Source: Diadema setosum
Taxonomy: Eukaryota; Echinodermata; Echinoidea; Diadematoida; Diadematidae
Direction of reading: 5' to 3'
Assembly: GCF_964275005.1 (NCBI RefSeq)
Contig: NC_092704.1
Location: forward strand, 8,990,371 to 9,054,370
Length of the DNA: 64,000 nt
Within the stretch, counting starts at the first letter, position 1. Each line of letters opens with the position of its first letter. The translations under genes were made by a program, and so were the position numbers. Shown in pieces: positions 34,853-47,700 of the stretch. The notes beneath the pieces are model-generated. The model saw only the letters and a list, made by a program, of their open reading frames with translations, made no database searches and was not told the origin of the DNA.

Positions 34853-34976
34853 TCTTCTCCTTATGCAAGCTTCAGAGTGCGTGTGTCTGATAACAGAAAC
34901 AAAAAGTAATCTAGACATAATCACGCAGATATCAGACGCACGCACTCTGAAGCTTGCACAAGGAGAAGAAAAGAAA
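34853..34976. repeat. near-perfect inverted repeat (hairpin)
   Basis: CTTCTCCTTATGCAAGCTTC and onward to GTGTCTGAT pairs with ATCAGACGCACGCACTCTGA and onward to GGAGAAG. Arms are about 38 bases with few mismatches around a loop of about 45. The loop repeats ACAGAAACAAAAAGTAATCT, which also lies just upstream at 34754. Confidence 0.8.
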
Positions 34977-35483
34977 ACCTACTCTGTACAAAAAGAAAAA
35001 AATATTTCAGGAAAAGAAGAACAAAGACGAGAAGAGGAGGACGGAGGAAAGAGTGAGCATGAGGAGTAGGAGGAGAAATATCACCATCACATCACAAGAG
35101 GGGGCAATCAAGGGAGGGGGGGGGGAATGAGTGGCGGGGTGAGTCACTGAGTAGCCCCTGAGACCACTCGACACGTTTTTTTTTTTAGCCCCGCCCCCTT
35201 TGTTCACACACCGACAGTGTCTGAAGCTCAAGGGAGGTACCTGTGCTCTGTACCCCGCCGAAGCTCACCTCTCACCTGTCTTCCCAATACCAAGCCTCCC
35301 TCGCCCTTGCACTAAACGGTTCCCGAGAGAAACGCAAAATATGGACTTCAGACTTGACCCTGAACCAAACTCGCTAGAAAGGCTGGTGCAAAGTCATGTG
35401 CATATTAATATCAAAATAATGCGCTGCGGACTGACTGACAGTAATTTGTTTACATTGATGCCATTCAATTAGGAAACTCGCTT

Positions 35484-38400
35484 TAATGCCCCTGTCACAC
35501 AATGCTTTACGATGGGTTACGTCCGCAGCGGATAAATACGGATGAGTGGACGAAAGGGGGACGCAGCGTGGACGCAGGCATCCGCAGGGACGTATGTAGA
35601 CGTAACTGTCCGAAACTCATCCGCAAAGACACGCAAAATGACGGCGCCAAGCCTGCGAAATTTTGAAATGTTCAAAATTTCGCAGAGGGACTCCACGGAT
35701 GCAGACTTACGCAAGTAACCGTAACCAAACGTAACTACCCGTAACTGAACGTAACTACCCGTAGCTTGGACGCAGACCATCCGCAAAAAAAAAAAAAAAA
35801 TACTTCCCGTCCGTTTGCGTTCGTTTTCATCCACCGTAAGTATCCGAAATTAACCGCAAGTCAACGTATCACGACACTTTCTTCCCCTTGGGCCCCAGTC
35901 ACATAATGCTCTGCGTCCGGAGTTAGTCCTACGTCCAAAAAAAAAAAGTTATTTTTCCTGCGGACTCTCGCGGATCCCTTGCCGTCACAAGAATTTTTTA
36001 CACAAAAAAAAAAATCGGAAAAAATGCAGGCGATAGGGACAGATACGATCAGATGCGGACACCTGCGTCCACTTGCGTATAATCTTGTGAATTGACACCT
36101 TATTTGTTTTTTCGACTTGCGTAAACTTCCGAATACTGAATACTTGCGGAGAGTTACGCATAGTTACAGATTGTTATGAATAATCATGGACAATGTGGTT
36201 TTCTCTGACGATCCCTGCTCAGTTAGTGTATATAAGGTTATCACATATCGGACTGTCTTATATTGTACATTAGGGAAAAGCTGAAGTTATGTCACGTACA
36301 ACTTGTGAAGACTTCGCATTCCTTTAATTTGTTTTACATAAATAGAGGAAAAATGAAATTTTGAACTGTAAGTTTGAATTGATTTTGTGCAACTCAAACA
36401 TGAATATATACATCATCAATGTCCAGTATACATAGCATAATTATACCATTAAAATATAATGTAATATAGATCGATAAGTTAAACAATAGAGTAGGAACAA
36501 ATAAATTACAGTCATGGAATAGACAAGCTTTGCTTTAGCTGTAATTGTGCATCGATAGTCATGACCTACTGCGTTATGTTGAGGAGACTGATATAATAAA
36601 GTTACCGTAATGCTTCATAAGTTTCCAGACATAAAAAATAAACATCTGGACTTTAGAATACCCATCCATTTCCAAAATATAAAATAAAAATGTAATACAC
36701 ATTCCATGGCGTGTAAAGTGGTTAAAGGAGTACATTATATATCTCTTGTTGTGTGTTGCTTCAGAATGGCCTCATATTCAAGTAATGTGCAGTTTAATGT
36801 TTCAAGGTTACCATGCTTGTACAGTGACGGAGTGGTCGTTAAAGGCCCGTTAACTATCGCCCCGACACTGTACAAGCATGCACATTACTTGAATATGAGA
36901 GCATTCTGAAGCAAATAACTTTCACACAACAATAGATATATAATGTACTCTAAAATGAATCCCACAAAGATTGGAACTATCATCCCCCGGATTCCCACTG
37001 ATTCCCACTAATCAGTTACTAGCCATTCCCTTTAAGACTTTATAGAAATACAGTCGTTCTCATTTTATATAGTTTATCGCTGCCCCACATCCTCCCCGGC
37101 CAGAAAAGTAAATAATATGCTGTAACCCCATTCCCTTCCCAAAATATTTACCTTTTTCGAATAACATTCATTCAGAGAGTGCAAGAAAAATAAGTTCAGC
37201 ATCAAGGATCAACAATGTCATCTGTATATGGGTGCCACCTAAAATGACCATTATTTGCGGGAGAAATTTCATAATTTGACCATGCAGCCGTTCTGCCACT
37301 CCACCGCTCCGACTGAGTTGCAGTATTCCTTCAGATACAATGCGCTGCAGCTTAGCAAAGAACACGGTTGGTGTACTAGTAGTTTACCATGAGTCTCTAT
37401 TCCCATGGGAGAGTAAAATGGAAAACGCCAAAGGACGCAATTGTCCGCTGCATCCGTAACTGTCCGTAAATGTCCGTAAGCGGTAGTAAGTGTTGTGATA
37501 CGTTAACTTGCGGTTAATTACGGATACTTACGGTGGACGGGAATAAACGCAAATGGACGGGAGGTAAACTTATTTGCGGATGGTCTGCGTCTAAGCTACG
37601 GATCGTTACGTTCAGTTACGGAAAGTTACGTTTAGTTACGGTTACTTGCGTAAGTCTGCATCCGTGGAGTCCCTCTGCGAAATTTTTAACATTTCAAAAT
37701 TTCGCGGCGGACGTAACCCATCGTAAGGCACTGTGTGACTGGGGCATAACGGATATACTGTATGCGGACAGTTACGGATGCTGCGGACGATTAGGGCCTA
37801 CGTCCTTTGACGTTTTTCCGTTTTCCATTCGCATGGGAACACAGAGACTGATGCGAAGCCACACAACTCGTGTTGCTAAGCTGCAACGCATTTACCTGAA
37901 GAAATGCTACAACACAGTCGGAGCAGTGGAGAGGCAGAACCGCATGGTCAAATCATGAAATTTCTCCCACAAATGGTCATTTTAGGTGGCACCCATACAC
38001 ATGACATCGGTTGATCCTTGGTGCTGATTTTTTTTTTTTTTTCTGGCACTCTTTGAATGTATATTTTTCGAAAAGGCAATATTTTGGGTAGGGGATGGGG
38101 TGACAGCATTTTATTCACTTTTCTGGCGGGGAAAGGTGTGGGACAGCGATAAAATATAGAAAATGAGAACGAATTTAGTATTTCTCTATAGTCTTACCCA
38201 CTTTACGCTGCATGGAATGTGTTTTACATTTTTTTATATTGTACTCGGGTGCGGGAGGGGTGTTTGTAAGTCCTAATGTCTTTTTTTTTTTTGGAAATGT
38301 AATAAGCATTGCAGCTGCTTTATTATAACAATCTAAAAAAAAAAAAAAAAAAAAACATAACCCAGTAAGCCATGAATATCGCTGCACAACGACAACGTAA

Positions 38401-39036
38401 CTACAGTTCGTCTATTCCATGACTGTAAGTAATATTTTATAACTCTAATGTTTAACTTACTGATCTATATTGTATTTTATTTGTGGTATAATAATAAGTA
38501 TTCTTTACATTTATGATGTTTATTCACATTTGAGTTGCACAAATAAAATCCAAACTTCAAGTTGAAAATTTCATATATCTTTTATTACTGTAAAGCAAAT
38601 TAAAGGAATACGAAATTTTTTCACAGCTTGTACGTAATTCAATTTCAGTTTTCCCCAGTATTCAATGTAAGACAGTCCAATATGTGATAACCTTGCTGTC
38701 CTAATACACTGACTTGGCAGGGATCGTTAAAAAAAAAAAAAAAAAAAAAATATTGTCCATAATCATTCCTAACAATCTGTAACTATCCGTAGCTATCCGA
38801 AAATATCCGCAACTCTCCGCAAGTGTTCAGAACTATTATGTGTCAATTCGTAAGAATATCCGCTAGTGGACGCAAGTATTCGCATCTGGTCGTATCTGTC
38901 CGTATCGCCCGCATTTTTTCTTCGTATGTTTTGTACAAATTTTCTGATGACGGCAAAGGATCCGCAGGAGTCTGAAGAAAAAATGACTTTTTTTGGACGT
39001 AACGCCGGACGTAGAGCATTATGTGACTGGGGCCTA
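35484..39036. mobile_element. large palindromic foldback region with CGTAACT-type subrepeats
   Basis: Left arms at 35484-35885 and 35890-36200 start GCCCCTGTCACACAATGC and GCCCCAGTCACATAATGC. The right ends at about 37700-37748 and 38745-39036 are their inverses. Arms carry many CCGTAACT/CCGCAA decamer-like repeats. Inner sequence is also inverted: 37197-37430 pairs with 37800-38020, and 36250 with 38690. A smaller palindromic element sits at 36720-36960. No coding sequence. It resembles foldback (FB/TU-type) transposons. Confidence 0.75.
36720..36960. mobile_element. palindromic MITE, also partly present at 52440-52640
   Basis: GGAGTACATTATATATCTCT at one end pairs with AGATATATAATGTACTC at the other. 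Internal halves are also inverted (CATATTCAAGTAATGTGCA with TGCACATTACTTGAATATGA). A half copy lies at 52465-52565. Confidence 0.7.
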
Positions 39037-39039
39037 ATA

Positions 39040-41160
39040 ATGGGTGTTGAGACACCATGAACGCGGGCAGGAGATATGGGAACACTTGTACTCTGAACGG
39101 AATGAGATTATCGACATATTCAAGGAAAAAAAATGTAAACAAGCCGATGAAGTATGTAGATTGTTGCTACACTTGTGTATAGTTTAAGTGAATTCGAGCA
39201 TGTATTAGCGTATGCTTGTTTAGTCTGTGTATACTGTCATAGCAAAGACGGCTGTAAAAATGACTTGTTTGATTTGCCGTGATTGTTTGACTTCCCAATC
39301 ATTCTTTTACTCGTCTTAACACTATACTACTAGTTTGTTCACTGGACGAACACGGAAGGTTCGACTATTTCAACTTTGTGAATTGCATTGCTTTTTCCGT
39401 AAGTAAAGATATCGGTTAAATTTGTTACTGCACTCTAATTATTGCGTTTCATATTTACAATAATCTCCAACGGTAAAATGTGATTTAGTGGGAATTTAGA
39501 ATTTTATTGCCGGATTCAAACTTAGCTACGGACTGTAAGTCCGGTGCCTTAGGTACCCTACTCATTTAACACATGGTAACATTACACCCCGGCCCATACC
39601 ACTCCGGGATCGGAGAGATCTCATGCGTGTTCTCTATCTCCAGTAAAGGGATAGTATATCGTGTGACGTAATCACGTCTGAGAATATTGTTTTATGAAAA
39701 TGGGGTGTATCTGACTCTTTGCCCAGAGATGTTTATCAAAAAGGTCTCTCCCACTCTCTCTCTCCCCCCTCTCTCTCAATACCCTTTTATATTTACACTC
39801 CTGAGAAACTAAATAGTCATAAAGTACTATATATAGAATGAGGGAAATCAATCAGAAAATCTGAGAATTACAGCTAGTTTTGAGAGCTCATTCCTCATTT
39901 AGGTGTGTGTGTGGGTGTGTGTGTGTGTATGTGTGTGTGTGTTATGAGCAGAAACCTTGGTCCTCAGTCCCCCATCATTAATTGACTGTCGGACATAGCG
40001 TATGCAGTATCTTCAACACAAACATATGAGATATAGGGACATTTACACGACACATTCGGGGAAAATCTTATCGTCTATTGTTCAGTTATTGGGAGATTAA
40101 ACTTATGCTATGTCCCATAATGACCCTTTTCATCTTTGACCTCTGACCTCATGACCCAAATTTAATTGTTTCTTTCTGTTATAAACACAATGCAAATTAT
40201 ATGAAAATCGGTAGCCCGTTCTTGAGTTATTGGCCGGGTGATTTAGCTTATCTTACGTCCTTCATGACCCCTTTGACCTTTGACCTTAACCTTTGACCTC
40301 ATGACCACCAACTTAATGTATCTTTATTACCTCATTATGAACGCACGAAAGTCCAGTCATCCGCTTTTAAGCTTTGGGAGATTAAGCTTATTCAATGTCT
40401 TTATGACCCCTATGACCTTTGACCTTCACCTCATGATCCCTCCAAATTGATCTGTTTTTCCTACTTTATTATGAGCACACCCTGCAAAGTGTGTGAAAAC
40501 TCGTTCATGTCTTGTACACAGACACACGGACAGACAGATCAATATGCGGAACTGAAAACACACCTTCCGCCGGCAATAGGTTTCATCACCCCCCAGCTGA
40601 GGTGAAATACCTATATACCTACATATTGAAATGACAGCTCATCAAAGATGATGTGACGGTGCCTCTCTCGAGATAGGAAGTTAAAACAGGGAGGTGAGAC
40701 GTAACCTCCCCGGTTAAAACGAGAGCACACAGACATATACACATAAACACAAACACATACACACACAAACGAACAAATATACACAAATACAACTGTTTTT
40801 CAAAACTTACTCTATAATTGCTATATGGGGAATTTCAATTTGATGGTATTTGCTTACTTGGGAGAGTGAGAGTTGTGAAGGATGTTTGCGTCGTGTATAT
40901 TTGTTCACAAAACAATATTTGAGACCGGCGTTTTGCTTTCCAGTACAAATCCGTCAATATTTTACCGAAGATTAATATGCATACCCAAAGATCTTGATGA
41001 TTTGATGAATTATAGGCACATTGTCAACCTTCAATACCTTGCTAGCTACATTGTATTATAAGGGAATATATCAACACCATGGTTGCATGAGTAATTGCAT
41101 AGATTTGATTTGTATACCAAATCACAGTCAGGTTATCGATGATTCCACAGTATGGAAATA
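39040..41160. other. intergenic, with a TGACCT-rich block at 40130-40460
   Basis: No gene seen. A (TG)n run is at about 39905-39940. The 40130-40460 block contains several CTTTGACCTTTGACC-type repeats, the reverse complement of the AGGTCA repeats at 30700-31200, so probably another copy of a related element. Confidence 0.5.
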
Positions 41161-41280
41161 GCCCTGATAAGAGCTTTAAATGAGTTTGTTTCCCTCGGTA
41201 TAAAGGGTGAAGTGATTATATCGGTATTATCTGATTACACGTCAGCCTTTGACACTATAGATCATGATCGCTTGTCATGA
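41161..41280 (+). pseudogene. LINE reverse transcriptase fragment (palm start)
   Basis: A 39-codon open stretch reads LNEFVSLGIKGEVIISVLSD and then YTSAFDTIDHDRL before a stop. The xAFDTIDH block is the first catalytic region of CR1/L2-like RTs. Nothing recognisable continues on either side, so this is a small dead fragment. Confidence 0.75.
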
Positions 41281-43439
41281 CATGTTACCCGAATAACGAT
41301 CATCACCCCTCCCGCAAGAGAATCGAAAGAAATATTCAATGAAATATTCAAACATAACTGATTGCAAACGGTTGGCAAAAAACAATAACAAACAAACACA
41401 ATACATGTATAAATACAAACCAGAACAGACAAGCAGAATGCCAAGGTGAAAATTAATGTTATGCACGCACTGTATAAGGACAGTCACTATGGCTAAAATC
41501 ATTGGAAACTGTATGTTGTCATTAAATTTACTTTTAGAAACATTGCAAGTAGTTACTGCAGTAATTGCAATGGAAGCAGAGTTCTATACGATGGAAAGCT
41601 TTTACCTGAATATCAAAGATAAATAGAATTCCATTACAGGTATTTATCATTCGATTTCGTGTATTATAATCTATGAGCAGAACTAGTCAATACCAACATA
41701 TTGGATAATGATCTCAACTGCAATGTCCTTGCCTACAGAAAGAATTTTTAACTTATGTATTATTTTACATGATGAACCTATCATTATATTTAGAAGTTAG
41801 AGATTTTGACATAGAAGTTTGAATTGACCAACTTGAACAGGAAAAAAAAAACACGTAGGCAGTCGACTTTCCTTCGTGAAAAGAAACGACTATAAATCAA
41901 ACAGGGTAATAGTAAATAATACAAATTGTACTTTTGTGAGCCTGGCCCATGTGACATTCCATATATTTTGTTATACCCTGTACGTATGTTACATGACATT
42001 GTACTGTATATCAAAGATGCAAAGATTCAAACTTATTTTCATTTCCATCAAATAAACAGAGAAATTATCAACAATGTATAAACAAAAGATATTTGTAATA
42101 ATTGACAAAAACGTAATTTAACAAAGTACATGTGAAAATGAGGAACAGATGAAGAAAACGCAATTGTATTTTTTTGACATATACATATGCATATAATACA
42201 AGCTAAACAAGGATGGGGATGGAAGTGGAGGGTCCCACTAAGATGTGAAGCTTGAACGATATGGAACCCTATCGCAGTTGTATGGCCAGATAATAATAGT
42301 AATGATAATGATAAGATGGAGCCAGAGCAAAATCAGCCTTATCTGAGAGGGAACAAGATAAAACATAATGATAATTGTGCACATAACAAGGGCAAAGTAG
42401 GATTTTTTTTCGGGGGGGGGAGCTAGGGGATAGAGGGAGGATACGTGAAAAAGAGAGCGCAGCGACTGATCGAGACGGGGGAGGGGGTTGGAGGAAGGGA
42501 GGGTGTATCCCCTGGCATAAGAGGGAGCTTCTGCATCTTTAGAATTGAAATTAAAAGATCTGGTGCACACAACGATTTTTCTTTGGAAAAATTTTCAATC
42601 AAATATGTCAGAATATGTTTATTCAAGGACTTATAAGAAGAATACTAAAGACCAACTAAGAAACAATGTGAATGGATTAATCGTGGAAAATCTCCCCTCT
42701 TGTGCAACCATGCATTCTTATACGTGGTGAAGCTACCATGTCATCATTCTTGCTCATTGTGGTTTGTCATAACTGAATTTTGAAAACATTCTTATTCTTC
42801 ATCCCAATCTTTTACTATCTTATTCTGAAACTCCATGCCAAGTATAACCATAGAAATCTAAATGCAAAAGTAAAAAATGAAATAAAATAAAAGGTGTAGG
42901 GCTCCTTTAAAGAAATATAGCATCGATTCTACCACCAACTGGGTAAACGAGATAACAAGCAGAACTGACTGGCGTCAAATTAACAATTGTGGCTCACCTG
43001 CAGAAGTCCAGGAAAGCTGCTGCTGAAATCAAACGTGCTGACATGAGTCATTGCATCAACAGCAGCAGCAGGCAGCCCAGCTCCCGTAAAAACAGTGACT
43101 ATAATCTGTGATAGTGTGTGTTTGTTTCAAGACTAGGTCTCCATACATAGCCCTCATCGCACTCGGATCAGCATTTGATTCAAAACGTTCTGATTGTCCT
43201 TCGTCGACGCGATGGACGTCCAATAAGAGATACTCTAATTTCGTAGGTACATTGTTCGACTTTTACCTTGCTGTCAGGGCCCTATTTCATAAAAAGCTGA
43301 TAATATATTATGATGGTAACTCTTCCTGGAATGGCAATTGTCAAAGTAACGACAGGAATCCAGCTTCCTGATTGGCTGTTGCCAATGAAAGTCGCCATTC
43401 CAGCAAGAGCTGCCATCCTAAATTCTTTTCCCAGGTCGA
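41281..43439. other. no gene seen
   Basis: AT-rich sequence with short low-complexity runs (poly-G near 42412, GA-rich 42445-42510). A possible MITE lies at about 43278-43420, where AACTCTTCCTGGAATGGC is partly inverted as GCCATTCCAGCAAGAG. Confidence 0.45.
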
Positions 43440-43692
43440 AAAACCAGTTGGCAACTGGTACTGGTACCAGTTGATTCCAGTTAAGGCAACTGGTTTCAAT
43501 ATGGAAATTGGAATGTGTGACTAGAAATCAACTGGCATCAACTGGTATTCATTCAATTGGTATCAACTGGTATTCGTCCAACTGGTAACAGTTGGTACCA
43601 GTTGGAATCGACTGGTATTTGTCCAACTGGTACCAATAATTGGTACCAGTTGGAATCAACTGGTATCAACTGGAATCAACTGGGATCGAGTT
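43440..43692. repeat. CAACTGGTACCAGTTG-type array
   Basis: About twenty close copies of CAACTGGTA or its variants (AACTGGTATC, TACCAGTTG, TTGGAATCAACTGG) occur in both orientations over 250 bases, forming nested small palindromes. No coding frame. Confidence 0.75.
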
Positions 43693-44487
43693 GACAAAAT
43701 TAACTTTGTGTTGAATTATTTGATGTATGGGTGTTTCGTGTATGTCAAAACATGTCTAACATAAATATATCTAACATAATATCTAACCTATCATAATCCT
43801 ACAGCTAGTCTTAAAGCCTATGCCTATAAGTATATTTAGGCTTAGCCTGCATCCTAGACCTAGTAGTACCAGGGATATTTCATCCATTTATATAGGACCA
43901 TATAGTTGTAATGATTTAAGACATGTGGCTCTGGTCCATCGTCACTTCCATGTTCCTATGTTTGTTTGCATTTCATTTTATCTGATTTTATATTTTGAGA
44001 CGTTGTTTTGTGATTATTGGACAATTGTATTGTGTGTCAGGTTAGGGGTATCATCTCTTTGGGTATCATCTTTACGTACATGCAGTTCCCTTCCATCTTA
44101 TCATTATAGCTAATGTGGGTTAGTATAGCTAATGTGAGTTAACTTGACTCGGGCCCCTTTGCCACAAACTTGAAAATGGAAACTTGCCTCTAATGTAGAA
44201 ATGTCTCGCAGGATGAAGAACAGGATCATAAGTTAAAATCAATGCGCTCTAAGTAATTGACAAAATGATCGTGTGTATGTGATAGAATTGTGAAAGTACT
44301 TTTTTCTGTCAATAGTAGGTCGGGAAACTTGACACGATCCGTCATTATAAACCGACGAGAATTTAAAATGAAATTGATAATTGTAATTGTTATTTTTCGC
44401 TTCAAGTTCGGGAGGTGTATCATTTAAAAACATATCCCGTTTCACTCATTACTTTGTATATTCAGTTTAAAAAAAAGAATATATATA

Positions 44488-44522
<35 letters not shown>

Positions 44523-44695
44523 TGATCGCACTGAATATTCATTATATTGCCCCCGAATAATGCACCATATGATATAAATCCCGTATCATTTCGTCCTCAT
44601 CTTTTTGTCAACTACAACTTGGAGGTGACCTAGGCCTATTGGTCAATAACCTTTACAATGTCTACACAGAAAAAGGAAAAAAACCGACAACACAC
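43693..44695. other. upstream of gene 2; no promoter identified
   Basis: Contains a (TA)n run at about 44484-44519 and AT-rich sequence. I see no convincing TATA or initiator arrangement before the signal-peptide exon. Confidence 0.4.
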
Positions 44696-44779
44696 ATGGC
44701 AGACTTGAGTAAGCCTCCTATCTACAGTCTACTTCTGACATGTGTTTTCCTTGTGTGCAGGGGCAAGCCAATAAACCTG
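44696..44779 (+). CDS. gene 2 exon 1: signal peptide
   Basis: Twenty-eight codons from ATG encode a short polar start (MADLSKPP), a hydrophobic core (IYSLLLTCVFLVC) and a likely cleavage region (RGKPINL). It ends at a consensus donor, CTG|GTGAGT, in phase 0. It is too short to stand out as an ORF; it was chosen because the signal peptide, the strong donor and the phase all fit the next exons. Confidence 0.7.
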
Positions 44780-47700
44780 GTGAGTATACTCCACCTTACA
44801 AATAAATGACTAAGTTATAATAACTAAATGAATACGCATAGATAATAATCGTTTTATATCAAGAACATAATTATTACATACTAATGAACAATCATTCAAA
44901 AAGTTATGCATACACTACATACGACCAGTATGTGTATGCGTAAGTTTCGTTGCAATTACTATGGATAACTCAATCACTCGACTTATTGTAATCTAGGTCA
45001 TTCCACGAGCCTTGGCAATCACGAGTCATAGAGTTCGATATTATAATAAGAGTCCTTGAGTCATGCAGCCCATTAGCTCAACACTGCGCAAAATAAGGGT
45101 CACGAGTCCACCACTAAGCAACCAAGGCCCACGAGTTCGATACTAAAAAAAAAAAATGCCGATGAGTCCTACACTAGGCAAAGAAGGCCAATGATTCCGA
45201 CATTATAGGCAAAAAAAAAAAAAAAAGATACCACATGCAGACATAGCCCAGTCATGTATCGAGCATCGCACCCGAACCTTGTTTGCCTAGTGTCGGACTC
45301 ATAGGCATTTTTGCATGGGTTATCCCCGAGACCGACACCAACGAGAAATGCAGTCCACTTGTCATACAGCCCATTAGTTGGACACTTATGTAAATAAGGC
45401 CCATGAGTTTCATACGTGTATACTATGTAAAAACAGCCCACGAGTTCAACATTACAACATAATGTGTCGGTCCCATGGGCCTTGTTTGCTTAGTGTCGAA
45501 CTCTCAGGCTGTATGACTCGAGGCTGTTTCATTGTGGGTGTCGAACTCTTGACGTGCCCCCTTTTCGCCTATTTTCTGACTTGTGGGCTTTGTCATGGTG
45601 TCGAACTCGTGGGCTGTATGACTCGTGGGTGTCGGACTCGTGACGTGAACCCTTGTAATCGACGTTCTTTTCGTTGCGTAGCATGCATGGACTGCAGAGT
45701 TTCCCTCATGTATACACATACAATATTTACCATTGTACCCATAAGAAGGAGTATGTCCTGACAAGTTTTTATGCGAGAAAGGCAGTATGTTTACAACCGC
45801 AATAGTCGCAATATTTCCCACATTTTATGATAATGTAATCTACATTACATCATTACATCAGTATCATGACTATCCTTTATTTATAAATAATAGACACAAT
45901 GTACGTTTTTCACTCAAGTTTGATGATTTAGCCTATCATGCTTTCCTCACATCTGCCATGGTACTGATTTTCTACGATTGAAACCAAAAAAAAAAGAAAA
46001 GAAAAACGTATACGTTATACCCTTTATTTTCGCTTGAGATAGAAACTACCATAGCTTGACTCTTGAAAAACACACATATGAAAATGAAGGTTTTCTACAT
46101 GTACCACATCTGTATTCGTTCAGGTGATTGCTTTGATAAAAACAATAATGAGATTTATATATTTTGTTTATTTTCTCTGTGGGCGTCAGCGCAAGGGGTT
46201 TGCGAGATTACCAAAGTACAAGGTGCATGTTCACCCGCTGTCAAGTCTTCAGCAATCTTGTTTATAATGCATGTCTATCATGTTGTTTATACATTTCAGT
46301 CAAGAGGTAAAATCAAGGGCAATTAGACAAAATTTATGGTATCGGTTAAAGGCGTGAATTGCAAATTCTTCTCAAATATGAGAGACCACTCCTCTGTTGT
46401 GTTTGAATTTAATTCCCTGTTAAGCCGATATACATGAATCTAGGACTCGACACTTTATTTGCTCTGGTGGCCCGTTCGAGCGATTAGTATTTTTACATTT
46501 CAAATTTGGTATCCAACCCTCATGTCCAGCCCTGACATATTGTATGCATATAAATATATACTATGCACATAAGAAATATGATATCATTGAAGACTGAACC
46601 AAATGTTTTAAACCGTTCCGGAAATCCGTCTAACAGATGTAAAAACAACCATTCAGCAATGTTCAGGTCCAATTGATAGGTAACATCAACTCTTCTAATG
46701 TATCATCAACTTTTCCAGTGAAAGACATCAGAAAATGCTTCATGTGCTTCATGTGCCATTATCATAATATTTCGAAATTTGTCCTCTATTGACCTGCATT
46801 ATTTAGGTCTCGCCGACCAATGATTACATAAAATTTAAATAAAACAGTTATAGCATTCATCAGCATGTTGTTTGCTGTCCCTGTTCCAAGGCATTGTGAG
46901 AATCAATCTGGAAATTGTGCCTCTCTGATGATTTACTTTGCTTGCCTTTTTTGTTTTAACCGTTTTATTTTTTTTTATTCAAAAAAGTCATGTTCTTTGT
47001 TCTCATTTTGTTTACACGTGAATTAATGTGTTCTGATTCTAGCAGCATTTTTATGTATGCTCACATTCATCTTAATTCTATACCTTTATACTTCTTGACC
47101 GAAAATATATTGTTACTTTTTATATTCAGTTACAAATATGAATTAATAACTTTTCACCTAATCAGATAAGATAACGAAGTCATTGGAACCACAGGACCCA
47201 CCGGTTTGTCTTCATGACAAAACGAGTAAACCTGTAGAAGTGGTCTCAGGGAATAGGCCTATAATGTGTCGTCAAGGTCGTGTCATATCCACGAATATGC
47301 AATAAAGATGGCAATGATTCATTTAATATCTCGATTACGACGCCATGTAATTTTGTTCAGAATATCTTTATCTATTCCTTACTGAAATGTTATCTCACTC
47401 CTTGTCACTCCGTTAGCAGACTTACGACTCAACTTCATGGGGACGTTATGACAGAGCAGCGGAAGAGGTAAGAAAATTTTCCATTAAATCATGTTGACAC
47501 CACCCAAGAGACTTGTAGCTTCTTGGACTTACACACAATACTATGCGGCCGCGCATTCTCAGCGGGGTCCATAGTTCTAATGTAAGAGATAAGCTCACAA
47601 TCTTATCATTCTCCATTACAATATTTAACAAGCCTGAAGGGTAATTTCGCATTGAAGGGCGCCATGACATACGCATTCGTGGCAAACAATAGATTACACA

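Noticed and set aside
47164..47243. Possible exon after ACCTAATCAG
   Set aside because: In the phase required after exon 1 it meets a stop at the third codon.
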